64,000 nt of DNA from Candidatus Haiyanarchaeum thermophilum (lineage in GTDB: Archaea; Nanobdellota; Nanobdellia; JAPDLS01; Haiyanarchaeaceae), in contig JAPDLS010000002.1 in the NCBI GenBank assembly GCA_025920425.1, forward strand, positions 59,425-123,424. The letters run 5' to 3'. Shown piece after piece: positions 33,554 through 42,226 of this stretch. The position numbers and the translations under genes are program-made. Position 1 is the first letter of the stretch. Each line of letters begins with the position of its first letter. The notes below the pieces were generated by a model. The model saw only the letters and a list, made by a program, of their open reading frames with translations. It did no database searches and was not told the origin of the DNA.

Positions 33554-34268
33554 ATTCGAGCAAGATCTTCACCAATTCAAGCTCATTGAAATCTGGCCAA
33601 AGCTTTTCGGAAAAATAGAGCTCGGAATAGGCTGCATCGAAGGAAAGGAAGGAGGAGAGCCTTTTTTCTCCACCACTTCTTATGATGAGATCTGGAGGAT
33701 CAAATCCCTTTGTGTACAAATGGGATTTCACCACATCCTCATCTATTTCCTCTGGCTTAAGTATCCCATTTGCAACTTTTCTAGCAATTTCCCTGCACGC
33801 CATAGCAATTTCTTCCCTTCCATCATAGCATACACATATATTTAGGAACCTTCTATCATAACCTCTAGTAATTTGCTGCAACTCCCAGATTAGCTTAGAT
33901 AATCCTTTTGGGAGCAGCTCCAGCCTTCCGAAAAAACTTATCTTTACTTTAAAATCGTGGATTAGCTTACTTCTTCCAAGCTTTCTAAAGGATCTCTCCA
34001 AGATTTTGAAGAGATAGCCCCTTTCTCTAGGACTTCGCTTGACAAAATTATCCAGCGACATGGCATAGATAGTAATTATCTTTATCTCTTCGAGTTGCTT
34101 AAGGATAAATTCTAAAAGTCTTTCCATTATCTTGGCCCCTCTTAAATGTCCATCAAATGTACTCTTTCCCTTACTCTTAGCCCATCTCCTATTGCCATCT
34201 GGAATTATAGCAATATGTCTAGGAAGCTTGCTTCTATCTAGTTTGGCAAGCAATTCTCCCACTTTCAT
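33522..34268 (-). CDS. uppS: Polyprenyl diphosphate synthase (UppS-like cis-prenyltransferase)
   Basis: 248 residues. RHIAIIPDGNRRWAKSKGKS holds the catalytic Asp and isopentenyl-diphosphate binding site; YAMSLDNFVKRSPRE, IRSGGEKRLSSFLSFDAAYSE and LWPDFNELE are the other cis-prenyltransferase blocks. It makes long-chain polyprenyl diphosphate, the lipid carrier of sugars for protein glycosylation. Start overlaps the apgM stop by 4 bases. Consistent with the glycosyltransferase-like genes at 45844-51136. Confidence 0.92.
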   Translation of the reverse strand: MKVGELLAKLDRSKLPRHIAIIPDGNRRWAKSKGKSTFDGHLRGAKIMERLLEFILKQLEEIKIITIYAMSLDNFVKRSPRERGYLFKILERSFRKLGRSKLIHDFKVKISFFGRLELLPKGLSKLIWELQQITRGYDRRFLNICVCYDGREEIAMACREIARKVANGILKPEEIDEDVVKSHLYTKGFDPPDLIIRSGGEKRLSSFLSFDAAYSELYFSEKLWPDFNELELVKILLEYEGRERRFGK

Positions 34269-35482
34269 TTTAGTAATTCCATTAGCATAGGAAGCAAGTA
34301 CCTTCCATTCATTCGAATGCTCCCTCTTCTGCAGCTACTTTCAGAGAAATTATCTATCCCATCCCCTTTAATCTTTCCTCCGGAGATCAATACAGGTACA
34401 GGGTCATTTGAATGCCTTCCGAGCTCACATGGAGTTGCATGATCACAAGTTACGCAGATAACTGTTCTTCTCAGGCTCAAATTTGAAAAAAGCTCTGAAA
34501 AGAAGAGCCCATCAATTTTCTCTATGAACTCCTTCTTAAGTTCAGCATTTCCATCGTGACCAGCCTCATCAGTTCCCTTTATATGAATGAGAAAACAGTC
34601 GAATTCATCAAGCCGTTCAATTAGTGCCCTTGCCTTTGCCCTCAGATCTGTATCTATATCTCCTGTAGCCTCCGGTATATCTACTACCTCCATACCCACC
34701 AATCTCGCTATTCCTTTCTCCAGAGGAGAGCCAGAAATGCAACACCAGAACCTTCTATACTTTAAGGAGATCTTCTCCACCCTTGGCAGACCGATTCCAC
34801 CTCCTCTTAAGAGGAGAAAGTTGGCTTCATTTAGGCCTCTAGCTTTTCTTTGGAGGTTAACCCTATGATACTCTAACAAGAGATGGGTCTTTCTGATGAA
34901 CTCATTTACGATAGCACTTGTCCTAATCTCACTCTCCCTCAAGATCAATGGTTTGCAGAGATTTGGAGGTACATTAACTGCCTGAGGATCTGTATCTGAG
35001 ATACAATCGGAGAGCTCGAATTTATTAGAATAGAAGATCAGAACCCCTCGATGGGCAATTGTGCTTTTAAATACGAAGTTTACATCCTCCAAATAGATCT
35101 TCTGATTTATATCCCTCTCAAGTTCCTTTACTCCTTCCCTGATCCTTCCTGCCCTCCGATCCACAATTATTCCATCTCTCAAAGTGGCAAAATCTGTCCT
35201 AAATGCCAATTCCTCCCCCACATTTATTCCAATTCCTAGGGCTTCAAGTGGCCCTCTTGGAAACCTAGTTGCAATTACATCATATCCAAGCAGAGAGAGG
35301 ATCCCATGCTCACTTGTGGGAGCTATGCTCGGATCTATTACATTTATAAGCCCAACTTTCCCATGTCTTGCGAAGTAATCTAGGAAGGGTTTGGATGCTG
35401 CCTCAAGAGGAGTTTTTCCATAGAGCTCCCTACATTTCCTATCTCCAAGCCCATCTATGATGACAAATACTAGTTTATCCAT
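34265..35482 (-). CDS. apgM: 2,3-bisphosphoglycerate-independent phosphoglycerate mutase (archaeal type)
   Basis: 405 residues. FVIIDGLGDRKCRELYGKTP, TSEHGILSLLGYD, KGTDEAGHDGN and TCDHATPCELGRHSNDP place it in the ApgM branch of the alkaline phosphatase superfamily, which interconverts 3- and 2-phosphoglycerate. The start is ATG 35482, eight bases after AGGTGG; an in-frame GTG three codons earlier overlaps that ribosome site. Linked to lower glycolysis or gluconeogenesis. Confidence 0.92.
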   Translation of the reverse strand: MDKLVFVIIDGLGDRKCRELYGKTPLEAASKPFLDYFARHGKVGLINVIDPSIAPTSEHGILSLLGYDVIATRFPRGPLEALGIGINVGEELAFRTDFATLRDGIIVDRRAGRIREGVKELERDINQKIYLEDVNFVFKSTIAHRGVLIFYSNKFELSDCISDTDPQAVNVPPNLCKPLILRESEIRTSAIVNEFIRKTHLLLEYHRVNLQRKARGLNEANFLLLRGGGIGLPRVEKISLKYRRFWCCISGSPLEKGIARLVGMEVVDIPEATGDIDTDLRAKARALIERLDEFDCFLIHIKGTDEAGHDGNAELKKEFIEKIDGLFFSELFSNLSLRRTVICVTCDHATPCELGRHSNDPVPVLISGGKIKGDGIDNFSESSCRRGSIRMNGRYLLPMLMELLK

Positions 35483-36512
35483 GGAATCCACCTATTACAT
35501 GGATTTTCGCTCCGCAATTGTAGCACCTTCCATCTTGGATCTTGAATTCGAGCACTTCAAAGCCAAATCTTTTGATCAATAATTTGCCACAAGAATAACA
35601 ATAGGTATTATCGTAAGGATGACCTGGCACATTGCCGATATATACATATTTTAGCCCAACATCTTTAGCCACCTTCCAAGCCTTTTCAAGGGTTTCAATG
35701 GGAGTAGGAGGCAGATCCAACATTTTGTATGCGGGAAAGAATCTGGAGAAGTGTAGGGGAGTATGATCTCCACAATTTTCCATTATCCATTCGCACATCT
35801 GCTTGATTTCCTCCACATCATCGTTCTTTCCTGGAACCACAAGGTTTGTGAGTTCGATCCAGATGTTATGCCTCACATATTGTTTAATACTCCTTAGAAC
35901 CCATTCTAGTTCAGCTCCACAGACCTCGCGGTAGAATTTTTCATCAAACCCCTTCAAATCTATGTTGGCTGCATCTAGATAGGAGGAAATCATTGCTAAA
36001 GGCCTTTCCTCAATACAACCATTAGTTACATAAGTGTTGGTTAATCCTTTCTCCTTAGCAAGCCTTGCTGTAGCAAGGGTATATTCGTAGAATACAGTTG
36101 GCTCGTTGTAAGTATAAGATATTCCCCTACACCCATACCTTATAGCCTCCTCCACAGCCCTTTCCGGAGGAAACTCTATATAAGGTAAATCTTCAAACCT
36201 CGCCTGACTCATCTCCCAATTCTGGCAATATTTGCAGGAGAAATTGCATCCTATAGTTCCGATAGAGAGAGCCCTAGATCCTGGATAAAAATGGTAAAAT
36301 GGTTTTTTCTCTATGGGATCGATATTGACTGCTACAGGCCTTCCATACACTAATGAATAGAGTTTTCCTTCCACATTTTTCCTAGCCCTACAATATCCTA
36401 CATCACCCACTTTTATCGTACAATGCCTAGGACAGAGTTCACACCTCACGGAGTTATTTAGCCTTTTATAAAACAAGGCTTCTTTCATTACTTTCATAAC
36501 TTCATTCCTCAA
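35475..36512 (-). CDS. amrS: AmmeMemoRadiSam-system radical SAM enzyme
   Basis: 345 residues. N-terminal CELCPRHCTIKVGDVGYC (a family-specific Cys cluster), the radical-SAM triad C-NFS-C-KY-C after SIGTIG, and a C-terminal CYSCGKLLIKRFG...CYNCGAKI pair of Cys motifs. The AmrS family was defined by the AmmeMemoRadiSam system with AMMECR1 and MEMO proteins; those partners are not in this window. Reaction unknown. Overlaps apgM. Confidence 0.86.
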   Translation of the reverse strand: MRNEVMKVMKEALFYKRLNNSVRCELCPRHCTIKVGDVGYCRARKNVEGKLYSLVYGRPVAVNIDPIEKKPFYHFYPGSRALSIGTIGCNFSCKYCQNWEMSQARFEDLPYIEFPPERAVEEAIRYGCRGISYTYNEPTVFYEYTLATARLAKEKGLTNTYVTNGCIEERPLAMISSYLDAANIDLKGFDEKFYREVCGAELEWVLRSIKQYVRHNIWIELTNLVVPGKNDDVEEIKQMCEWIMENCGDHTPLHFSRFFPAYKMLDLPPTPIETLEKAWKVAKDVGLKYVYIGNVPGHPYDNTYCYSCGKLLIKRFGFEVLEFKIQDGRCYNCGAKIHVIGGFHG

Positions 36513-36525
36513 TAAAAAAATATCG

Positions 36526-36915
36526 TTAACTCAATAGAAAGAGATGAGAAATACACTTGCAATCAGAACACCCGAATCCTTTAATTGGAGTACCCATCTT
36601 AGCTAATTTCCTAGCTATTCTACATTCCTCAGCCCTTCCAGCCCTTTTCCATAGGATGGCTCCAATCTCCACGTGCCGGCTGGAGAGCAGATAATCTATA
36701 TGCCAAAACTTCCTCTTCCTCCTCGAGAGATGTCTTATAATCCTCAAGCCAAAGTTTCTCTGTGCAGTACCTACATAGCAATAAATTCCTTTCCTAAACA
36801 TATACTCTCCCAAAGCACCGATTCTAAGCTTCAAATCTTTCCTCACATCGATCAAGAGTATATAGACTACTCCCATCTCCTTAGCGAAACGATCCAGACT
36901 TAAAACCCTTCCCAT
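36526..36915 (-). CDS. GIY-YIG-like DUF123 protein
   Basis: 129 residues. VYILLIDVRKDLKLRIGALG...GIYCYVGTAQRNFGLRIIRHL is the DUF123 (endonuclease-related GIY-YIG) motif; GCSDCKCISHLF is its conserved C-terminal Cys/His end. Start ATG 36915 is favoured because the region 36916-36952 holds a shared promoter with the divergent Pro-rich gene; ATG 36876 is an alternative. The fold is nuclease-like but no substrate is established. Confidence 0.78.
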   Translation of the reverse strand: MGRVLSLDRFAKEMGVVYILLIDVRKDLKLRIGALGEYMFRKGIYCYVGTAQRNFGLRIIRHLSRRKRKFWHIDYLLSSRHVEIGAILWKRAGRAEECRIARKLAKMGTPIKGFGCSDCKCISHLFLLS

Positions 36916-36923
36916 GAGAAAAG

Positions 36924-36933
36924 ATTTAAATTT
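36924..36933 (+). promoter_or_regulatory. TATA region of the Tad-like pilus operon
   Basis: ATTTAAATTT, centred about 25 nt upstream of the ATG at 36953, in the 37-bp divergent region. Its symmetric sequence could also serve the opposite strand, although spacing there is less good. Confidence 0.5.
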
Positions 36934-36952
36934 CAAACCTTTATTCTCAAGC

Positions 36953-37468
36953 ATGGCCATATTTAATGTGTTCAAAAAGAAGAAGGAGGAGATAAAGTTT
37001 CCTTCGGAGAGCGTCATCCCAGCCTTCCCAAAACCTCCAGAAGCTCTTCCTCCAAGGCCTCAACCTCCTCAACCCCAACCCACTCCACCATTTCCTGGAA
37101 GAGAATTTCCAAGTCCAGAACCTCTTCAGCAACCCGAGCAGAAGCCAGCAGTTCCAATGGCACCTCTTCCTGAGAAAATACCTCCACTCCCTCCTTTGCC
37201 TGAGATCAAACTTCCGGAGCTTCCAGAGATCGGAATAGAGAGGAGAGCTAAGCCATCCATTTACATCAAAGTAAGCAAATATAGGGAACTTTTAGCTTCT
37301 CTCGAAAAACTTCGCACTTCACTCCGGGATTTGAAGAAAGCTCTTGAGGAATATGAATATGCAAGAGCTCAAGAAGATGAGAAGCTGGCAGCATGCTCTG
37401 AGAACCTGAGGAGAATTGAGGATATTCTCAAGTTCTTCGATCAAGTATTCACCCAACCCGAGGAGTAA
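36953..37468 (+). CDS. Pro-rich coiled-coil protein heading the Tad-like operon
   Basis: 171 residues from ATG 36953. The start MAIFNVFKKKKEE resembles that of the protein at 2019-2675. Residues ~20-100 are very Pro-rich (PPRPQPPQPQPTPPFP). The C-terminal 60 residues form a coiled coil (YRELLASLEKLRTSLRDLKK...CSENLRRIEDILKFFDQVF). Probably an extended linker that couples cytoplasmic and membrane parts of the pilus machine. A tRNA-Gly gene separates it from the ATPase. Confidence 0.7.
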   Translation: MAIFNVFKKKKEEIKFPSESVIPAFPKPPEALPPRPQPPQPQPTPPFPGREFPSPEPLQQPEQKPAVPMAPLPEKIPPLPPLPEIKLPELPEIGIERRAKPSIYIKVSKYRELLASLEKLRTSLRDLKKALEEYEYARAQEDEKLAACSENLRRIEDILKFFDQVFTQPEE

Positions 37469-37475
37469 AAGCTAA

Positions 37476-37484
37476 TTTTAAAAA
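37476..37484 (+). promoter_or_regulatory. TATA box of tRNA-Gly
   Basis: TTTTAAAAA about 23 nt upstream of the tRNA 5' end. Confidence 0.55.
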
Positions 37485-37502
37485 GGATTTATTATTTTCA
37501 TA

Positions 37503-37576
37503 GCGCCGGTAGTCTAGCCTGGTTAGGACCTCAGCTTCCCAAGCTGATGACCCGGGTTCAAATCCCGGCCGGCGCA
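37503..37576 (+). tRNA. tRNA-Gly(CCC)
   Basis: 74 nt. Acceptor GCGCCGG/CCGGCGC with discriminator A; anticodon stem TCAGC/GCTGA with loop TTCCCAA, so anticodon CCC. T arm CCGGG-TTCAAAT-CCCGG. Placed inside the pilus gene cluster but with its own TATA box. Confidence 0.95.
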
Positions 37577-37643
37577 TACATCCATCTCCTAAGAATTTTG
37601 GATGGAAGAAAAATAATTTAATCCATCATTTATTATCTAAAGC

Positions 37644-39152
37644 ATGGCTGAAAAGGTAATCGAGGAGTATTCTTTCGATTCAGATGGAATTCCTGTGAAG
37701 GTTAAGATTGTTCAAAAACCTGCTGAATTCACTCCCTTATATCTCCTAGAGCTTCCCAAACTAGATGAGGAGAAGAGGAAGATATTGGATGATGTGAAAG
37801 AGAGACTCATCACAAAAGTGCCTGTGAGGGGTTATGAAGTATTTGATAGGAGTACTATGGAGAATCTCAAGAGGAATTTCTATTACATGGCCATAAATCT
37901 CATCACTGAAAGAGCTACCAACATAAGTTTATCTACCATAAAGGCAATGGCAGGCTTTCTCATTCATGAGATGCTCGGTCTAGGGGATGTGGAAATCCTC
38001 CTACAGGATGATGCTCTAGAAGAGATAGTCATAAACTGCTCCCGAGAACCAATCTGGGTATATCATCGCAAGCATGGCTGGCTCAAGACCAATTTGATAA
38101 TTCCAGCAGAGCCTCAGATAGAGAACTATGCAAGCTTAATTGGGAGGAGAGTAGGGAGACAAATTACAATTTTAAATCCTCTCATGGACGCCTATCTACT
38201 TACTGGAGATAGGGTAAATGCTACTCTTTTCCCAATTTCCACCAAGGGAAATACTATTACCATCAGAAAGTTTAGAAGAAAGCCATGGAGCATTACAGAT
38301 CTCATAGGCAATAAGACAATTACTCCAGAGGTAGCAGCCCTCCTTTGGCTCGCAATTCAATATGAAGCTAGCATCATCGTAGCTGGGGGTACAGCCAGCG
38401 GTAAAACTACTATGCTCAATACCATTGCCTGTTTCATTCCCCCAAATCAAAGGGTAATAAGCATAGAAGAGACTAGGGAACTCAATCTACCTTCATTCCT
38501 TCACTGGGTTCCCCTTACCACTAGGGAGCCAAACCCAGAAGGGAAGGGAGAAGTAACTATGCTCGATCTCATCGTCAACTCTCTGAGGATGAGGCCTGAC
38601 AGGATCATAGTGGGAGAAATTAGAAGGAAGAAGGAGGCAGAAGTGCTTTTCGAAGCCCTCCATACAGGCCATCCTGTCTACTCTACTTTACATGCTGAGA
38701 CAAGCGAACAAGCGATCACTAGAATGATCTCTCCTCCGATCGAGATTCCTCCCCAAATGCTAGCTTCAGTAGATTCTTTCCTAATAATGTTTAGGGATCG
38801 TAGGACTGGAATTAGAAGAGTTTACGAGTTATCAGAGATTATACCTACTACCCTTCCCACAGGAGTGGAGAGCGTAAGAGCAAATATACTCTATAAATGG
38901 AATCCTAAGACAGATGAGATAGTAAAGGAAAGAGAGAGTGCAAAACTCATAGATACTCTCCAACTGAGGACAGGGCTGGGAAGGGAGGAGATTAGAGAGG
39001 ATCTAATGGAAAAAGCCTCAGTGTTAAATGCTATGGTGAAAGAGCATATTACTGAGATAGATGAAATAGGAAAGATAATCTACACTTACTATACCGAAAA
39101 GCCTAGGTTAATGGAATTACTTCAAAGAGGTAGGTTGAGGGATGTGTTGTGA
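37644..39152 (+). CDS. tadA: Tad/FlaI-type pilus assembly ATPase
   Basis: 502 residues without a Cys-rich front. An N-terminal about 90-residue domain, then LIHEMLGLGDVEILLQDDAL-EEIVIN typical of TadA/VirB11. Walker A GGTASGKTTMLN (Lys 254), IEETRELNLPS, Walker B RIIVGEIRRKKEAEVLFEAL and His-box TLHAETSEQAITR are complete. This hexameric motor drives pilin insertion. Followed directly by two platform proteins and a pilin, the classic archaeal type IV pilus arrangement. Confidence 0.92.
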   Translation: MAEKVIEEYSFDSDGIPVKVKIVQKPAEFTPLYLLELPKLDEEKRKILDDVKERLITKVPVRGYEVFDRSTMENLKRNFYYMAINLITERATNISLSTIKAMAGFLIHEMLGLGDVEILLQDDALEEIVINCSREPIWVYHRKHGWLKTNLIIPAEPQIENYASLIGRRVGRQITILNPLMDAYLLTGDRVNATLFPISTKGNTITIRKFRRKPWSITDLIGNKTITPEVAALLWLAIQYEASIIVAGGTASGKTTMLNTIACFIPPNQRVISIEETRELNLPSFLHWVPLTTREPNPEGKGEVTMLDLIVNSLRMRPDRIIVGEIRRKKEAEVLFEALHTGHPVYSTLHAETSEQAITRMISPPIEIPPQMLASVDSFLIMFRDRRTGIRRVYELSEIIPTTLPTGVESVRANILYKWNPKTDEIVKERESAKLIDTLQLRTGLGREEIREDLMEKASVLNAMVKEHITEIDEIGKIIYTYYTEKPRLMELLQRGRLRDVL

Positions 39153-39976
39153 AGAGGATCGCTAGGAATCTGGTAAAATTTTACCCTCACCTTAAGATAG
39201 AACTGGAACAAGCTGATATAGAGTTGGAGCCAATAGATTTCTTGGAAAGAGCTCTCACCTTTTCTCTCCTCATAGCTTTTCTAGGTTTCAGTTTACTTTT
39301 CTTCCTCCTTTTTCTAGCCCGCATGATAAATCCAATTACCATCCTGCTTTCCCTATGCTTCTCCTCCCTCTTCTTCCTCCTTTCCTTCATTTATCATACC
39401 TTCTATCCAAAGCTGAGAATTGCCAGAAAAGTGAGAGATGTGGAGAGATGGCTTCCCATAGCTCTAAGGCACATGCTAGTTAAAGTCAGATCAGGGATTC
39501 CTCTTTACGAAGCAATGGTGGGAGTGGCCAACAAAGATTATGGTTATGTTTCCAAAGAGTTTAAGAGGTGTATAGCTGAAATGAGTGCTGGGGTTTCCCA
39601 TGTTGAGGCACTAGAGAATATGGCGTTGAGGAATCCTTCCACGAGCTTTCGTAGGATAATCTGGCAGATGGCCAATTCCCTAAGAAGTGGTGTGGATATA
39701 GGAACAATTCTCTTAAATATTCACGATAATATTCTCAGGGAGCAAAGGGCCGCCCTCCGCAGATATGGTTCTGAGCTAAGCCCATTTTCCTTGATCTATC
39801 TCATCCTCTTCGTCGTAATTCCAGCTCTTCTTACAGCACTACTCTCCATCATCACTACTCTTACTCCAATTCCAATCTCTCCCCAGTTCTTCTTCATTTT
39901 CTTAGTCCTCCTCATCATCTTCCAATTTTTCTTCATAGGAGCGATCAAAGGAAGGAGACCGTATACTGAGGTTTAG
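39149..39976 (+). CDS. tadC: Type II/IV secretion platform protein (T2SSF/TadC), first copy
   Basis: 275 residues. Two hydrophobic segments near residues 30-85, a cytoplasmic loop with the T2SSF motif (ERWLPIALRHMLVKVRSGIP...EFKRCIAEMSAGVSHVEALE) and two helices at the end. GTG start overlaps the tadA stop, so the genes are translationally coupled. These proteins form the membrane platform turned by the ATPase. Confidence 0.87.
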   Translation: MKRIARNLVKFYPHLKIELEQADIELEPIDFLERALTFSLLIAFLGFSLLFFLLFLARMINPITILLSLCFSSLFFLLSFIYHTFYPKLRIARKVRDVERWLPIALRHMLVKVRSGIPLYEAMVGVANKDYGYVSKEFKRCIAEMSAGVSHVEALENMALRNPSTSFRRIIWQMANSLRSGVDIGTILLNIHDNILREQRAALRRYGSELSPFSLIYLILFVVIPALLTALLSIITTLTPIPISPQFFFIFLVLLIIFQFFFIGAIKGRRPYTEV

Positions 39977-39978
39977 AG

Positions 39979-40971
39979 ATGATACTCTACGAGAAATTAT
40001 ATTCGCTTCTTCCAAAGTTTTATCGGAGGAGAGTTAGAGAGCTAATAAGATTGCTCGAATATAAAGTGGATGAGGTTAACTTCATAGGTTTCATCACATT
40101 TGTAGCTATTTGCCTTTCCCTCATCTCCTTCTTTCTCACATTCAAGATAAGCTTATCCCTCTCCCTTTCCTTACTTCTTCTTACCTTTCTGACGACCCAC
40201 ATAGCCTTTTACTCCTTTCTAAACCTCCAGCTCTCCAGCAGAGCTTCCTTTGTTGAGAAAGTACTCCCAGATGCCCTCCTTCTAATAGCCTCCAATATAA
40301 GGGCTGGCCTCACTCCAGATGAAGCAATAATTTATTCTTGTAGGGAGGAATTTGGTCCATTGGCTAGAGGACTCAGGAAGGCTGCTGAGAAGCTACTCAC
40401 AGGAGAGAGCACCGAGAAAGCTCTGAGGGAGATCCCTAAAGTAGTGAAATCCAGAGTGCTTGAGGAAGCAGTGGACCTACTTATAGATGGGATAAGGGGA
40501 GGTGGTGAAATGGCCACACTACTAGAGAGCATAGCAGATGACCTGAGAAATACACAAACCTTGAAAAGCGAGATGAGGGCCATAGTAAGAATGTACGTGA
40601 TCTTTACTTTCTTGGCAGCTACAATAATTTCTCCTCTCATCTATTCTCTAGTTTCCTACCTCTTGAGTACTCTAGCCTCGAGATGGCAAACGATTCAAAC
40701 TCCAGAGATTTACAAGGTTCCTAGCCTTCTGGGAGCAGGAGGAGGTGGAGTAAGACTTGGATTTAGGATGGATTTAAATACGATCAATTTCTTCTTCCTT
40801 TTACATTTAATTACGATGAATTTCTTCGCAGCCCTAGTAATTGGTTTAATAGAAAGAGGTTCTGAGAGGGAGGGAATAAGATATGTTCCAATTACAATTG
40901 GCCTATCCCTCCTTCTATTCTTCTCCTTCAAATACATCTTACAGGTTTTTCTCTCCTCCATTTTAACGTAA
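39979..40971 (+). CDS. Type II/IV secretion platform protein (T2SSF/TadC), second copy
   Basis: 330 residues. As in the previous gene: hydrophobic pair at about 45-85, the T2SSF loop (EKVLPDALLLIASNIRAGLTPDEAIIYSCRE...LLTGESTEKALREIP) and a C-terminal helix pair, with a Gly-rich insertion (LLGAGGGGVRLGFRM) before them. Two T2SSF domains split into two proteins are normal for Tad systems and possibly act as a dimer here. Confidence 0.87.
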   Translation: MILYEKLYSLLPKFYRRRVRELIRLLEYKVDEVNFIGFITFVAICLSLISFFLTFKISLSLSLSLLLLTFLTTHIAFYSFLNLQLSSRASFVEKVLPDALLLIASNIRAGLTPDEAIIYSCREEFGPLARGLRKAAEKLLTGESTEKALREIPKVVKSRVLEEAVDLLIDGIRGGGEMATLLESIADDLRNTQTLKSEMRAIVRMYVIFTFLAATIISPLIYSLVSYLLSTLASRWQTIQTPEIYKVPSLLGAGGGGVRLGFRMDLNTINFFFLLHLITMNFFAALVIGLIERGSEREGIRYVPITIGLSLLLFFSFKYILQVFLSSILT

Positions 40972-40973
40972 GC

Positions 40974-40982
40974 TATTTAAAG
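40974..40982 (+). promoter_or_regulatory. TATA box of the operon-end pilin
   Basis: TATTTAAAG, 23-31 nt upstream of the ATG at 41005, giving the pilin its own strong leaderless promoter besides read-through from the Tad operon. Major pilins are usually needed in excess of assembly proteins. Confidence 0.55.
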
Positions 40983-41004
40983 TAAGCGCTTTTAGTTATG
41001 TTGT

Positions 41005-41472
41005 ATGAAAGCCCAAACAGCCATAGAGTTCTTGATGACCTATGGATGGGCGATTTTAGTAATAATTGTAGTCGGCATAGCTCTTGCCTCTTTAGGTTTC
41101 TTCTCTCCCGGCCTATGGATGGGGAGCAAGAGAATCACAGGGTTTTCTGATATTGGGGTAGAGGACTTCGTGTATTATGACTCTAATAAAAGCTTGGAAG
41201 TAATCCTAGTAAACAGATATACTACTAATGTGAATATAACTAATGCTTGGATCGTCCATGATGGCAACACTTATGAGATTAACACCACTAATCCCGGTTC
41301 ATGCCGAGGAGGAGTGTTGACCTCAGGACAGAAACTGCGGTGCAATTTCATTTTTACTAACCTAAGTGTCACAGGAAGTATCTCAGCTAATCTTATCATC
41401 GAATTCACACCATTAGCTGGCCTCCAAACTCCGTTGAATTCAAGCGGAACCATATATGGCCCAGTATCCTAA
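41005..41472 (+). CDS. Class III signal-peptide pilin (probable Tad substrate)
   Basis: 155 residues. MKAQTAIEFLMTYGWAILVI: Lys-Ala-Gln cleavage site then a hydrophobic helix, as in archaeal class III prepilins. The mature domain is beta-rich with a Cys pair (GSCRGG, LRCNFI) and many N-x-T/S sequons, so glycosylation is possible. It follows tadA-tadC-tadC, which makes it the most likely major fibre subunit of this system. Similar N-terminus to the pilin at 8909-9352. Confidence 0.87.
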   Translation: MKAQTAIEFLMTYGWAILVIIVVGIALASLGFFSPGLWMGSKRITGFSDIGVEDFVYYDSNKSLEVILVNRYTTNVNITNAWIVHDGNTYEINTTNPGSCRGGVLTSGQKLRCNFIFTNLSVTGSISANLIIEFTPLAGLQTPLNSSGTIYGPVS

Positions 41473-41499
41473 GAGCAGTTTTAATTCTACTCTATAAAT

Positions 41500-42192
41500 T
41501 TACATTGATTTGAGAAATTCTTCGTGAGAATAGACCACATAACCTATCTTTGTAATCTTAGCAGGATAGAGCTTACTCGATACCCTAGTGAGTCTCAACT
41601 TCTTCACCTCAACGGCTCGGCTTACATAGTTTCCGCTCCTCAGGGAATGCAATACGATCACTCCATCCGCAGCAAATTCCTCAACTCCGAACAGAGAAAT
41701 TTTAGATGAACCCTCTGGAATTTCAGAGGTGATGAGCCCTACACATTCCTTACTCCTAAATAAGCTGGCGAGCTCACTGATGCTCTTTTTTAATTCAACT
41801 GGTCTTTCGAAGAGCAGACTTAAAGTAGTAATTGTATCTATTACAACTCTCTTTACATGAAAGGATGAAATATAATCCAAGATCAGATTTTTCAGAGCAT
41901 CAAACCTATACAGTTCAGCTTTAACTATGAAAGCCTTCTTTTCCCCTTCTAATTTCTCAAAATCCCAACCAAACACCTTACCTTCTTCGATCAATTTTGC
42001 CTTATCCTCCTCCAGAGAAAGGAATAGTCCATTTTCATTATATTTAGTAGCTCCATTGTAGATGAACTGTAATCCCATTATAGTTTTTCCAGCTCCAACA
42101 CCTCCCGAGATCAAGATTAAACTCCCAACAGGTATGCCTCCCTTAAGAATTCTATCTAGGCCAGGAATTCCACTCTTCATGCGCTTTATCAT
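41500..42192 (-). CDS. KaiC/RadA-like single-domain ATPase
   Basis: 230 residues. IPGLDRILKGGIPVGSLILISGGVGAGKT (Walker A Lys36) and VVIDTITTLSLLFE (Walker B), with catalytic Glu pair in FLSLEED, place it in the KaiC-like RecA clade. Archaea use such proteins in signalling and, as FlaH/ArlH, in archaellum assembly. It lacks the archaellum context here; the neighbours are a pilin gene tail to tail and a degenerate KaiC-like gene 34 bp away, divergent. Confidence 0.88.
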   Translation of the reverse strand: MIKRMKSGIPGLDRILKGGIPVGSLILISGGVGAGKTIMGLQFIYNGATKYNENGLFLSLEEDKAKLIEEGKVFGWDFEKLEGEKKAFIVKAELYRFDALKNLILDYISSFHVKRVVIDTITTLSLLFERPVELKKSISELASLFRSKECVGLITSEIPEGSSKISLFGVEEFAADGVIVLHSLRSGNYVSRAVEVKKLRLTRVSSKLYPAKITKIGYVVYSHEEFLKSM

Positions 42193-42226
42193 AAACTATT
42201 TTAAAAGGAGGCAATTTTAATCTTTT